Assembly: GCA_002415135.1 (NCBI GenBank)
Contig: DIBY01000023.1
Coordinates: forward strand, 62,001-126,000
DNA from: Flavobacteriales bacterium UBA5040
GTDB lineage: Bacteria; Bacteroidota; Bacteroidia; Flavobacteriales; Weeksellaceae
Length of the DNA stretch: 64,000 bases
Direction of reading: 5' to 3'
Positions 18,557-27,721 of the stretch are shown here, piece by piece (the first letter of the stretch is position 1; the number at the start of each line of letters is the position of its first letter). The translations under genes and the position numbers were made by a program. The notes beneath the pieces were generated by a model. The model saw only the letters and a list, made by a program, of their open reading frames with translations, searched no databases and was not told the DNA's origin.

Positions 18557-19813
18557 ATGCTTGCATTAAAGGCAGAAAATATATCGAAACAATACCGACT
18601 CGGACAAGTAGGAACGGGCACGCTTTCTCATGACCTCAACCGTTTCTGGCATCAGATTCGGGGAAAAGAAGATCCTTATTTAAGAATCGGAGATTCAAAC
18701 GACCGGACCAGCGTCGGCGAGAGCGAATATGTTTGGTCACTGCGGGACATTAATTTTGAAATAGAACAAGGTGACGCTGTTGGAATCATCGGCAGAAATG
18801 GGGCCGGAAAATCCACGCTTTTAAAACTATTAAGTAAAGTTACCAAACCGACTACAGGGAAAATTTACACCAACGGTCGAATTGCCTCTTTATTAGAAGT
18901 AGGAACTGGATTTCACCCCGAAATGACCGGCCGCGAAAACATCTTTTTAAACGGTGCCATTCTCGGAATGACGCGAAAAGAAATCACCAGGAAATTTGAT
19001 GAAATTGTAGATTTCTCGGGCGTTGAAAGATATATTGACACGCCGGTAAAAAGATATTCTTCCGGAATGTATGTTCGGTTAGCATTTGCTGTCGCAGCGC
19101 ATTTAGAATCTGAAATCCTTATTGTAGATGAAGTATTGGCAGTTGGTGATGCTGAATTTCAGAAAAAGTGTTTGGGTAAAATGGGTGATGTGAGTAAGGG
19201 GGAAGGTAGAACTGTTTTGTTTGTGAGTCATAATATGGCTGCAGTAAAAAATTTATGTCAAACAGGAATATTTTTAAATAAAGGCTGCATCGATTATACA
19301 GGCGAAATTAACAGCGTTGTAGAATTTTACATGTCTAATTACGAAAAAGGTTTATTTTCAAAACATGTTTCGTTTCCGGTGCAAAATAAAAAATCCCAAA
19401 TACTAAGTATTACAAATAAAAATACTGATATTTTCACACAGGACACCTTAGTTTTCGAAATTGAAATTAAAGGAAGCTCAGAACCTAATAAGGAAATGTG
19501 TATCACAGGGTCGATTTGCAATATGGAGGATGTGAGGCTTGGTTCCTTTTTTTCGAAAAACATTACCATTTCGAATAATAAATTCATCCTTGAAATTCCT
19601 AACCATAATTTAACGCTAGGAAAATATTACCTGAATCTGGCTTTATCTGAAGGTAATGTCATAAAGCAAAATCTTTCAATTGTTGATGCTCAATATAAAT
19701 GTATTGGGTTTGAAATTATTGGTTTTGCACAGAGCAATGACAACAGTGTTTTTCTTAGTTGGAATCCGAATTGGGGTCACAACTATTTTGAATCTTTTAT
19801 AAAATCAGTTTAA
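18557..19813 (+). CDS. ABC transporter ATP-binding protein for polysaccharide export (Wzt-like) with C-terminal sugar-recognition domain
   Basis: 418 residues. The ATPase domain has Walker A GRNGAGKSTLL near residue 78, the signature YSSGMYVRLAFAVAAHLE near 167 and Walker B ILIVDEVLAVGD near 188. An insert near the N-terminus (LSHDLNRFWHQIRGKEDPYL) is typical of Wzt proteins. Residues about 250-418 look like a beta-sandwich Wzt_C domain, which in characterised systems recognises the modified non-reducing end of the glycan. The methyltransferase 4 nt downstream could make such a cap; this is inference. Pairs with the permease just upstream. Confidence 0.93.
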   Translation: MLALKAENISKQYRLGQVGTGTLSHDLNRFWHQIRGKEDPYLRIGDSNDRTSVGESEYVWSLRDINFEIEQGDAVGIIGRNGAGKSTLLKLLSKVTKPTTGKIYTNGRIASLLEVGTGFHPEMTGRENIFLNGAILGMTRKEITRKFDEIVDFSGVERYIDTPVKRYSSGMYVRLAFAVAAHLESEILIVDEVLAVGDAEFQKKCLGKMGDVSKGEGRTVLFVSHNMAAVKNLCQTGIFLNKGCIDYTGEINSVVEFYMSNYEKGLFSKHVSFPVQNKKSQILSITNKNTDIFTQDTLVFEIEIKGSSEPNKEMCITGSICNMEDVRLGSFFSKNITISNNKFILEIPNHNLTLGKYYLNLALSEGNVIKQNLSIVDAQYKCIGFEIIGFAQSNDNSVFLSWNPNWGHNYFESFIKSV

Positions 19814-19817
19814 ACTA

Positions 19818-20486
19818 ATGACAAACTTCAACAATTCTTATATAGGCATACGACCAGATCTACTTAAACATATTAAAGGGAAAAATAATATTATTTTAGA
19901 TATCGGCTGTGCTACTGGAAGTAATGGACGCTATCTTTTGGAACATGGTATTGCACAAAAAATTATCGGAGCAGAATATGATCAGGAAATGGCTGAAATA
20001 TCTTCTCAAATTTATGATAAAGTTTATATTGGTAATTTAAATGATGACGAATTCATTAAAAAAATTTGTGAAAATACGGAGAAGGTCGATTATATTCTAT
20101 TTGGCGATGTTCTGGAACATTTAATGGATTCGCAATCAGTTCTTGCACATCTAAGTACGTTATTAAAAGAAAATGGTGAAGTTATTATTTCGGTACCGAA
20201 CATTTCCCATATCGAATTATTTATTCAAGTCTATATTCGTGGAACTTGGCCGAGAAACGAAAGAGGTATTTTCGATAAAACACATGTTACTTGGTTTACA
20301 AAGAAAGATGTGTACAAAATGGTAGAATCTGCTGGTTTACAAATAAAAACTTATGATTACAATCTTAGAGCAAGAGATGCGATCGGTTCAAAATTCAATT
20401 TCTGGCTTAAAGTTTTGAAAATTATTAATAAAAATTTATTTGTTTTTCAGCATATCGTAGTTGCGAAAAAAGACAAAATTAAATAA
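19818..20486 (+). CDS. Class I SAM-dependent methyltransferase
   Basis: 222 residues. Motif I is NIILDIGCATGSNGRYLLEHG near residues 25-45, the acidic motif II is IIGAEYD, and YILFGDVLEHLMDSQSVLAHL is the following strand and helix. The C-terminal part (VTWFTKKDVYKMVESAGLQI) resembles sugar or lipid methyltransferases of the Methyltransf_23 type. It starts 4 nt after the wzt-like gene and its stop overlaps the next glycosyltransferase start by one base, so it is cotranscribed. It could methylate the polysaccharide end as an export signal; the substrate is not shown by the sequence. Confidence 0.85.
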   Translation: MTNFNNSYIGIRPDLLKHIKGKNNIILDIGCATGSNGRYLLEHGIAQKIIGAEYDQEMAEISSQIYDKVYIGNLNDDEFIKKICENTEKVDYILFGDVLEHLMDSQSVLAHLSTLLKENGEVIISVPNISHIELFIQVYIRGTWPRNERGIFDKTHVTWFTKKDVYKMVESAGLQIKTYDYNLRARDAIGSKFNFWLKVLKIINKNLFVFQHIVVAKKDKIK

Positions 20487-21424
20487 TGAATGTTTCAACC
20501 GTCATTGTAACCTACAACGCCCTGCACAATAACTGGCTCTACAAATGTCTGGACTCTATTCTGCATTCCACTTTGCCAAGCGAAATAATTATTGTTGACA
20601 ATCATTCGCAAGATGATACCTGTAAAGTAATTAAAGAAAAATATCCAAAAATTTTGCTGGTAGAAAATCGCAAAAATGCAGGTTTCGGAAAGGCGAACAA
20701 TATGGGGATCGAAATTGCTTTAAAAAATAGCGCTGATTTTGTTCTCCTCCTCAATCAAGATGCTTGGATAGAGCCCACAACGATTGAGAATCTCGTTTCA
20801 AAAATGATTGAAAACCCGAATTATGGTATTTTAAGTCCTCTTCACTTGAACGGAAAAGGAAATGCATTAGATTATAATTTCTCTACCTATATAACGCCGG
20901 ATCTCTGTAAAAATCTTTATTCTGATTTCGTTTTAAATCAAGTGAAACATCAAATTTATGAATCAGATTTTATTTGTGCAGCAGCCTGGCTGATTTCTAA
21001 AAAATGCTTAGAAGTAGTTGGCGGCTTCAGTCCTACTTTTTTCCATTATGGAGAAGACGTAAATTATGTGCAGCGCCTTCAATATAAAGGATTGAAAATT
21101 GGAGTGGCACCCAATACACGAATCTACCACGACCGCGAAGACCGGGAAGACCGGGAAGATGGCGTCTATCAGGATCAGGACAAAACCATAGAGCGTGGCA
21201 TTCTTCTTAAATACTCTAATCCAGATGAAAAAAATGAAGTTCTAGAAGCTAAAAAACATCTTAGAAAACTTCTTTTTAAAAGTAAAATTCTAAATCAAAA
21301 AGATAGTATCTCTTACCTTAAAAAACGAATAGTGATTATCAATCAAAATCACCAACTTATAACAGAAAACCTTCTCCTTTCAAAAACAGATTTAAGCTAT
21401 GTTTTTTTAGATCTCAACCTGTAA
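20486..21424 (+). CDS. Glycosyltransferase family 2, rhamnosyltransferase-like
   Basis: 312 residues, GT-A fold. The N-terminus MNVSTVIVTYNAL with the nucleotide-binding IIIVDNHSQDDT is followed by NAGFGKANNMGIEIAL and VLLLNQDAWIEP, whose Asp-containing motif is the metal site of WbbL-type enzymes. GGFSPTFFHYGEDVNYVQRL is the conserved acceptor-side motif with the general base. Role: transfer of a sugar, often rhamnose in this subgroup, to a growing polysaccharide. The region after YHDR contains three in-frame copies of Asp-Arg-Glu encoded by a 9-nt tandem repeat. Confidence 0.9.
   Translation: MNVSTVIVTYNALHNNWLYKCLDSILHSTLPSEIIIVDNHSQDDTCKVIKEKYPKILLVENRKNAGFGKANNMGIEIALKNSADFVLLLNQDAWIEPTTIENLVSKMIENPNYGILSPLHLNGKGNALDYNFSTYITPDLCKNLYSDFVLNQVKHQIYESDFICAAAWLISKKCLEVVGGFSPTFFHYGEDVNYVQRLQYKGLKIGVAPNTRIYHDREDREDREDGVYQDQDKTIERGILLKYSNPDEKNEVLEAKKHLRKLLFKSKILNQKDSISYLKKRIVIINQNHQLITENLLLSKTDLSYVFLDLNL
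21131..21157 (+). repeat. 9-nt tandem repeat inside a glycosyltransferase gene
   Basis: Three consecutive copies of GACCGSGAA (S = C or G) followed by a partial fourth. Each adds Asp-Arg-Glu, so slippage would change protein length without a frameshift. Confidence 0.75.
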
Positions 21425-21439
21425 TTCACCTCACAATCT

Positions 21440-22402
21440 ATGCAATCATCTGACCTTGTATCCATCGTTATCCCTACTTATAACAGGGTTGAACTCCTAA
21501 TAGAAACCGTGGATTCGGTCTTGGCGCAAACCTATGAGAATTGGGAATGTATTCTCGTAGATGATGGCAGCACCGATGAATCATTATTACAGATCATAGA
21601 ATTCTCACAAAAAGATCCCCGAATTAAATTATTCCAAAGAATCCATTTTAACCTTCCGAAAGGTGCAAATGCATGCCGTAATATTGGAATAGAAAAAGCG
21701 GATGGCGAATATATTATTTTTTTTGACAGTGATGACCTTTTCCTTCCGAACTGTTTGTATGACCGCGTTTTATTGTTTCAACAAAACCTTGAATATGATT
21801 TTATAGTTTTTCAAGTGCAGAGTTTTTCACCTTTAGATTCAACAATTAAAAATTTGCAGACTAAGAAAAAAGAAAATTATCTAGAAGCTTTCTTATCGCA
21901 TTCTTTACCTTGGTCAACGATGGGTCCAATGTTAAAAACTTCCTTTGTTAAAAAATTTGATAAATTTGATTTAGAAATGCCGCGTCTTCAGGATCCGGAC
22001 TACTACACGACGCTTCTTCTTCAGGACAATATTAAATATAAGGTCTTGCATGATAATTCACCAGACTGTCTTTATCGTGCTAATGATAGCGTTCCAAATT
22101 TCAGTAACGGTTTATTTGGTTTCTATTTGTATTTGAAAAAATATCTATCGACTTCGTCAAAAGTTATCGGAGAAGAAAGGCTGAAAGCTTGTTTACGCGA
22201 ATGTTATATAAAATCCTACAAATTTTACAAAATATTTTACAGAAGTGCCACATCTAAAGATCAAAATCTGATGTTTAAGTTGACTATTATGGTCTATAAT
22301 GGAGATTTGATAAGTACAAAAGAAGTTATCGTGAGAGTATTCAAAATTTTCTATTTTTCTTCTTTTCAAAAATTAAATTTTTTAAAACAATATAGATCTT
22401 AG
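21440..22402 (+). CDS. Glycosyltransferase family 2
   Basis: 320 residues. The N-terminal GT-A domain is clear: LVSIVIPTYNRVELLIETVD, then WECILVDDGSTDES, GANACRNIGIEKADGEYIIF and the DxD-like FFDSDDLF near residues 95-102. The C-terminal half is less conserved. 15 nt after the preceding GT2 and in the same direction, so cotranscribed. It ends 7 nt from the end of the opposite-strand GT at 22410, with no terminator visible between them. Donor and acceptor are unknown. Confidence 0.9.
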   Translation: MQSSDLVSIVIPTYNRVELLIETVDSVLAQTYENWECILVDDGSTDESLLQIIEFSQKDPRIKLFQRIHFNLPKGANACRNIGIEKADGEYIIFFDSDDLFLPNCLYDRVLLFQQNLEYDFIVFQVQSFSPLDSTIKNLQTKKKENYLEAFLSHSLPWSTMGPMLKTSFVKKFDKFDLEMPRLQDPDYYTTLLLQDNIKYKVLHDNSPDCLYRANDSVPNFSNGLFGFYLYLKKYLSTSSKVIGEERLKACLRECYIKSYKFYKIFYRSATSKDQNLMFKLTIMVYNGDLISTKEVIVRVFKIFYFSSFQKLNFLKQYRS

Positions 22403-22409
22403 ACCCCAA

Positions 22410-23414
22410 TCATCTATTGTAGCGCCATTGAAAAAATTGAAAACCTAAAGCAGTTGGCAACGTGTTAAAAAAATCTTCTTTTTTCACACTTATCGTGAAG
22501 TCTGGTGATAAGTAGTCAACAAAACGTAAAGAAGATAATTTTTTGTACTCAGAATAACTTTCCTTCCAATGCACAGGACTTTTCTGCGCTTTCCAGTTCA
22601 TCGTGAGAGTCAAGTTTTTGTAATGGGTAAAATAAGAAAGGATCAGTTTCTTTTTTTCTAGATCCTTTTCTTCCTTAAATGCATTGTTAACATATTTTGC
22701 AATGGTCAACCAGTCATCAAATGTTTTTTTAGATCGGTTATGTATAATAGATTTTTGATGTAAAAAGTAAGTATAAGTAACCTTTTTGTTGATGCCAATT
22801 TTTGTTAACCTCATATACATCATAAATGACCACAGTTCATCTTCTGCAAAAATATCAGGCACAAAATAAATTTCATTTTCTTTAATAAAATTGACCAGCA
22901 AAAGCTTGTTAACACCATAAGTAACCAGCTCAGAATTGGCGAACGCCTTAAAAATATTTTTATTCCCCTCTATAAAACGCTCGTTAGAATTAATTTTAAT
23001 ACAAAGAGATTTCACTCCCGTTTGTAATTGGTGACATTCAAGCTGAGAGATTGTCATTTCCGCGCCTGTTTTTTCAGCAATTTCAACCAAAGTCGAAATA
23101 CAGTCATAAGTTATGGTATCATCACTATCAATAAAAAAAACATACTTTCCTAAAGCAGTATCAATACCTTTATTTCGAACCACCGAAAGACCTGAATTCT
23201 TTGCTAAATGTATAATTCTCCAATCTTCAAGTTGGTGTTTTTTTATAAAATCTTCAGCGATCTGAACACTATTATCAGGCGTTTGATCATTAATCAAAAT
23301 CACTTCGATCGTAGAATAAGTTTGTAACCGAACAGAATCCAGACAAGCCTCCAAAAAGTCGGCACATTTATAAATCGGAATGGATATCGTGACCAGAGGA
23401 TTCATCAATTTCAT
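22410..23414 (-). CDS. Glycosyltransferase family 2 on the opposite strand
   Basis: 334 residues. GT-A motifs are NPLVTISIPIYKCADFLEACL, IEVILINDQTPDNS, LSVVRNKGIDTALGKYVFFI and the DxD-like FIDSDDTI. It is read against the surrounding glycosyltransferase genes, convergent with the gene before it and divergent from the gene after it. An exact -7 element (TATTTTTG) ends 5 nt before its ATG, so it has its own promoter and probably a very short leader. A start at the second Met (MNPLV) is also possible. Confidence 0.9.
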   Translation of the reverse strand: MKLMNPLVTISIPIYKCADFLEACLDSVRLQTYSTIEVILINDQTPDNSVQIAEDFIKKHQLEDWRIIHLAKNSGLSVVRNKGIDTALGKYVFFIDSDDTITYDCISTLVEIAEKTGAEMTISQLECHQLQTGVKSLCIKINSNERFIEGNKNIFKAFANSELVTYGVNKLLLVNFIKENEIYFVPDIFAEDELWSFMMYMRLTKIGINKKVTYTYFLHQKSIIHNRSKKTFDDWLTIAKYVNNAFKEEKDLEKKKLILSYFTHYKNLTLTMNWKAQKSPVHWKESYSEYKKLSSLRFVDYLSPDFTISVKKEDFFNTLPTALGFQFFQWRYNR

Positions 23415-23419
23415 TTGTT

Positions 23420-23427
23420 CAAAAATA
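23420..23427 (-). promoter_or_regulatory. -7 element of the minus-strand glycosyltransferase
   Basis: TATTTTTG on the minus strand, exact TAnnTTTG, separated from the ATG at 23414 by 5 nt. Confidence 0.5.
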
Positions 23428-23538
23428 CTTAATAATTCTTAAATTCATACATTTGAAAAGTTGAAAAGAATTAATGCAAATAATATCTTGCGGCAATTTT
23501 TCAAACATTGATTAATCGTCTTTATTTAAAAACTACAA

Positions 23539-24360
23539 ATGCTATTCTCTATCCTTGTTGCACATTATAATAATTTTGAATATTTCAAAGATTTTTATAA
23601 AAGTGTTCTTGCTCAAACCTATCAAAATTTTGAAATCATCATTGTTGATGATCGATCTACCGATGATTCATTAGAAAAGATAAAAAAGTACACGGCGGAG
23701 GATTCGAGAGTGAAAATTTTCGAAAATGAAACAAATAGAGGTGTTGGCTTTACGAAAAGAAAATGTGTAGAAATGGCCAGTGGCGAAATTTGTGGATTTA
23801 TAGATCCTGACGATGCGGTAACAGAAAACGCCCTGGATTTAAGTATTCAAACTTATCTGGAAAATCCTGAAATTGTAGGAACCTATTCCCAGATCATGTT
23901 ATCTGATAACTTGCTTCACCCACAAAAGGTTTACAACAGAACCCGAAAAGTAACTAACGGAAAACCGCTTTTCTTCAATATTAATAATGAGATCTCCCAT
24001 TTCTTCACGTTCCGGAAAGAAGCTTATCTAAAAACGGAAGGAATCAATCCGAATCTTAGTGCTTCGGAAGATTTTGATCTGTATTTAAAAATATACGAAG
24101 TTGGTGACTTATTTTACATTCCAAAACCGCTCTATTTCTACCGACTACACGAGCAAGGAATTTCTCAGGGTCAGTTAAAAAAGGAAACAGTTCACAGAAA
24201 CTGGGACACCATGTTGATGGAGGCTTGTAAACGTAGAAACATTACTAAAATCGGAAAAGTTACTTTAGCTGAAAGTTGTGCTTTATCAAAAATTATATTT
24301 GAAAACGAAAATACATTAGTAGCCAAAGTTAAAAGAAAGATAGCCACATTTTTACAGTGA
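23539..24360 (+). CDS. Glycosyltransferase family 2
   Basis: 273 residues. Motifs are FSILVAHYNNFEYFKDFYKS, FEIIIVDDRSTDDS, GVGFTKRKCVEMASGEICGF and the DxD-like IDPDDAV. The segment LSASEDFDLYLKIYEVGDLF is the conserved ED acceptor-side motif. It restarts the plus-strand block after the inverted GT2 gene. About 74 nt of AT-rich DNA with no clear signal separate it from the next gene. Confidence 0.9.
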   Translation: MLFSILVAHYNNFEYFKDFYKSVLAQTYQNFEIIIVDDRSTDDSLEKIKKYTAEDSRVKIFENETNRGVGFTKRKCVEMASGEICGFIDPDDAVTENALDLSIQTYLENPEIVGTYSQIMLSDNLLHPQKVYNRTRKVTNGKPLFFNINNEISHFFTFRKEAYLKTEGINPNLSASEDFDLYLKIYEVGDLFYIPKPLYFYRLHEQGISQGQLKKETVHRNWDTMLMEACKRRNITKIGKVTLAESCALSKIIFENENTLVAKVKRKIATFLQ

Positions 24361-24433
24361 TCATTTCCGGACTGATTACTTTTTAAAAATCTACTTTTAT
24401 TAATTATATTCGCACAAATATTCGTGCTCTCCA

Positions 24434-25453
24434 ATGGTAACTATCCTCATCAAATCCTTTAATCGCCCATTTTATCTGGACCGTTGTTTAGCCAGCATTT
24501 ATCGATTTGTAAAGGGGAATTATGCAATTAAGATTTTAGATGATGGAACGCCCGAAAAATATTTGAATAAAATTAAATCGAAATATCCGGAAGTTGACAT
24601 TCAACGATCCCCACAATATGGTCAAAAGGTTAAAAAAATTCAGGAAAATTTACAGAGCGGAAAAGAAATAGACGGATTCCAGATTCCAACTCAACTGTGG
24701 ATCGATGCCGTAAAAAGCTCCACTGATTTCGTTTTGGTTACTGAAGATGATGTTTGGTTTACAAAGCCAGTTGAGTTGGAGGATATAACAATGCAGATGA
24801 AAACTCATGACATCGATTTGGTAAAATTGGGTTGGCATGGAAATACAGACTCTTTTACAGAATTGGACACCACAATGATTTCCGGTGATTTAAACCGTTC
24901 TTATCCAAAAAAAATATTTACTTCCAACCGATGGATGATGCACATATTTATGCATAATAAATTCAAATTTTTCTCTCTCTTGTATCGATTGGGTTTAGTT
25001 GATCATGGTACGCAACTCAAATATTGGCAACTCAATTCTATTTTGATGGGTGTTTGGCAAAAAGACTATTGGTTATACGTTTGGAAAGATATGGACGGTA
25101 GAGTTGACGAGAAAACGCAATTACGAAATGCAGCAGTTTGGTTTCATAAGCATAAAAAAAACCTCAACATTATTGCCATGAGTCGGGAGGAATCTATGAA
25201 AACAACTTTTCAGTCTTCAGCAACCAACTCTTACCATCAATCAGATTTTGATTTTGATGTCAATTACTTTAATCACTTAATCAATGAAGCTTGGTTTAAT
25301 GAATCCTTTGATGTCATGCAAAACTTTCCAAATGATTTTAGTTTAAGTTACTTTCAGCAGTTTTTAGATGAGAAAGTTAAGGTAGAAGAATTTCAAAAGT
25401 GGGTTGCACAATTTAAAGATCTATACAGAAACTTAGGTGCGATCGTAGACTAA
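24434..25453 (+). CDS. Glycosyltransferase, GT2-like
   Basis: 339 residues. The GT-A start is MVTILIKSFNRPFYLDRCLA with YAIKILDDGTPEKYL; the sugar-nucleotide and metal site is probably FVLVTEDDVWFTKP near residues 98-112. The C-terminal two thirds do not match a subfamily I can name. It ends 4 nt before the GT4 gene, so the two are translationally close. The family assignment rests on the N-terminal strand and the EDD motif and is less certain than for its neighbours. Confidence 0.75.
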   Translation: MVTILIKSFNRPFYLDRCLASIYRFVKGNYAIKILDDGTPEKYLNKIKSKYPEVDIQRSPQYGQKVKKIQENLQSGKEIDGFQIPTQLWIDAVKSSTDFVLVTEDDVWFTKPVELEDITMQMKTHDIDLVKLGWHGNTDSFTELDTTMISGDLNRSYPKKIFTSNRWMMHIFMHNKFKFFSLLYRLGLVDHGTQLKYWQLNSILMGVWQKDYWLYVWKDMDGRVDEKTQLRNAAVWFHKHKKNLNIIAMSREESMKTTFQSSATNSYHQSDFDFDVNYFNHLINEAWFNESFDVMQNFPNDFSLSYFQQFLDEKVKVEEFQKWVAQFKDLYRNLGAIVD

Positions 25454-25457
25454 ACCA

Positions 25458-26597
25458 ATGGAAAAAAATATACCTAAAAAGAAAATTCTATTCCGAAACC
25501 GCTCCTTGGAGATGGGTGGAATCGAGAATGTTTTGTTGACCATTTTAAATCATCTTGATCAATCAAAGTTTGAAATTACCTTGCTGCTCAACTATGAACA
25601 GGGTGAATTTCTAGGCAGAGTTCCGGAAGGGATAAGGGTTTTGAGTATTGGAAAGGGCACCCAGACTTTTTCTAAAAATAAGATAACTTCCCTAGCGCAA
25701 AAGTGTTTGCGACGATTAAACTATCACTGGTTTCAAAAAAACCCTAAAGCTTTTTATAGAAAAAATCAACTTTTAGATTTTGATTTTGAGGTAGCCTTCA
25801 GCCATTATATGTTTGATGACATTTTGAACAGTCCGAATCTAAAAAGTAAAAAACTATTTTGGTTTCACGGTGATTTAAGAAATTCTGGATTTACCGTTGA
25901 AGAAAATAACCGATTCGTGCATCAAATGGCGCAATTTGATACCGGTGTTTTTGTTTCTCAATTTTCTAAAAACATTATTGAAAAGACTTGGGGAGTTGTT
26001 TTAAATAATTCAAAGGTCATTTTTAATCTGATGCACATAAATGAAATTCTGGAAAAATCAAAGCAGACCCAGCAGGATTTTGGTACTATTGATTTCGTTT
26101 CTGTTGGCAGATTATTTCATCAAAAAGGTTTTAAAGATTTGCTGTCGGCACACATTCGTTTAATAAAAGAAGGATATCCTATTAAAACTCTGTTGATTGG
26201 TGAAGGGAATCAACGCGCGGAATTAGAAAAAACAATTCAAGATAATAACGTGTCAGATAATTTTATTTTAGGTGGCTATCAACAGAATCCCTACTTTTAT
26301 ATAAAGACGGCAGCCTGTTTTATTTTACCTTCTTATAGTGAAGGTTATCCTTTAGTAATCGCAGAATCATTATTGCTCGAAACTTACGTATTATCTACTA
26401 GTGTCGGAGGAATACCGGAACTTATAGAATCAAAAGATGAGGGAATATTATTTCAACCTGGCTCTGAGTATGTTTACACTGCTATGAAAAAATTTTTAAT
26501 TGATAAAAGCCTTCCTCACAAGAACAGCGACTCTAAACAAAAGATAATAAATAGAAATCAACACACGCTCGATCAGTTGCACGAACTCTTTAGTTGA
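25458..26597 (+). CDS. Glycosyltransferase family 4
   Basis: 379 residues, GT-B fold. The N-terminal domain begins KKILFRNRSLEMGGIENVLL, a typical GT4 acceptor-side Gly-rich loop. The C-terminal donor domain has FVSVGRLFHQKGFKDLLSAH, TLLIGEGNQRAELE and the E-x7-E-like SEGYPLVIAESLLLE near residues 293-307, followed by STSVGGIPELIE. It is similar in plan to the GT4 gene at 28287-29438. It converges with the deacetylase at 26627 after 29 nt. Confidence 0.92.
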   Translation: MEKNIPKKKILFRNRSLEMGGIENVLLTILNHLDQSKFEITLLLNYEQGEFLGRVPEGIRVLSIGKGTQTFSKNKITSLAQKCLRRLNYHWFQKNPKAFYRKNQLLDFDFEVAFSHYMFDDILNSPNLKSKKLFWFHGDLRNSGFTVEENNRFVHQMAQFDTGVFVSQFSKNIIEKTWGVVLNNSKVIFNLMHINEILEKSKQTQQDFGTIDFVSVGRLFHQKGFKDLLSAHIRLIKEGYPIKTLLIGEGNQRAELEKTIQDNNVSDNFILGGYQQNPYFYIKTAACFILPSYSEGYPLVIAESLLLETYVLSTSVGGIPELIESKDEGILFQPGSEYVYTAMKKFLIDKSLPHKNSDSKQKIINRNQHTLDQLHELFS

Positions 26598-26626
26598 ACT
26601 TAAGTTGCATGAATCGAGGAGACTTC

Positions 26627-27457
26627 TTAAACGTCCCGATTAGCAAAATGTTCAAATCTCTCATCAAAGCACAGGTCATATTCTGATTTTCGATGGTCAT
26701 CTTTTAAAAACTTTACAAAACGTTCATCTAAACCTTTAAAATATTCTGTTGAATCTAAACCAAAAATTGCCGGGTGAACCATCACTTCTACTGTCTCATA
26801 AGTTTTATTGTTTTGTAAAAAAGGAAATAAATTCTTACCATTGATTTCGCAGGTATTTAACATCGAATAAAATCCTACTTCTCCGGAATTTTCATTAAAT
26901 AAAGAAAGAAATTTTAACAGGAGCAATTTTATAACATTTGCGAAAGAGGCTGTTCTGCCATTGAACTGATAACTGTCAAAGATGTTCTCATTAATTTCAC
27001 GCACCCGTTGAATATTGTGCTTCTTTGCTAATTTCCGTACAATTTTATTAATGGATGGAATAATATGTACATGCTCATGTCCGTCAATATGAGAAATATT
27101 TATACCAGCATTTTTGATTTTCAAAATCTGGAGTTCAATTTCTCTTTCTAAATGTTCTAAAACTCTTTTAGTTTTTCTCCGAAACAATAATGTGACGAAC
27201 GTATTTTTCAGCTCACCGTTGATCGACAATAAATTTCCAGAAAGAAGTGCAGTAGCACAGGTGAGATTTACATGAACGCCAACTTTCAGTTGAGGACAAT
27301 TTGGAATTATTTCTGAAATCGCATGATCAAAATAAGTGGTATTCGCCATCAAGCTTGCATGGCTTAGATATCCGTCCGTATTTGCCTTTAAAATCGCGTC
27401 ATTCACACCAAGCGAAAAACCAAGATCATCAGCGTTAAGAATTATTTTTTTTACCAT
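26627..27457 (-). CDS. YdjC/ChbG-family carbohydrate deacetylase
   Basis: 276 residues. Starts KKIILNADDLGFSLGVNDAI, where the NADD motif carries the metal and catalytic Asp residues of the family. VGVHVNLTCATALL and ISHIDGHEHVHIIPSI supply the His metal ligands. The family (ChbG, HpnK) removes acetyl groups from N-acetylated sugars. It is read against the polysaccharide genes and has no partner of its own, so it may trim acetyl groups from the surface glycan or its precursor, or act on an unrelated chito-oligosaccharide; the sequence does not decide. No strong -7 element is seen at its start. Confidence 0.88.
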   Translation of the reverse strand: MVKKIILNADDLGFSLGVNDAILKANTDGYLSHASLMANTTYFDHAISEIIPNCPQLKVGVHVNLTCATALLSGNLLSINGELKNTFVTLLFRRKTKRVLEHLEREIELQILKIKNAGINISHIDGHEHVHIIPSINKIVRKLAKKHNIQRVREINENIFDSYQFNGRTASFANVIKLLLLKFLSLFNENSGEVGFYSMLNTCEINGKNLFPFLQNNKTYETVEVMVHPAIFGLDSTEYFKGLDERFVKFLKDDHRKSEYDLCFDERFEHFANRDV

Positions 27458-27691
27458 TTATTGGAAGTTACGACTGTAACGTTTATTCAAATTAAATACT
27501 CTTTATTAATATATTAAAAATAAAATATAATTGTCCTAAAGTGTAGTTCTGGGAATTGCTTTTTTTAAGTTCTGTAAAAATGCATCTAAAATATTTTAAA
27601 TCCAATAATCGCTACCTATTTTCCCTATAAAATGACATTGCAAAATCAGAACTTCTAATTTAGAAAACTACATTTCTCCCAAAAAACGCAG

Positions 27692-27699
27692 TATATTTG
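27692..27699 (+). promoter_or_regulatory. -7 element upstream of the hexapeptide acyltransferase
   Basis: TATATTTG, exact TAnnTTTG, 22 nt before the ATG at 27722. The 264-nt gap from 27458 is otherwise AT rich, with no gene or RNA seen. Confidence 0.5.
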
Positions 27700-27721
27700 C
27701 TATGCCAGCAAAAAAAAACAG

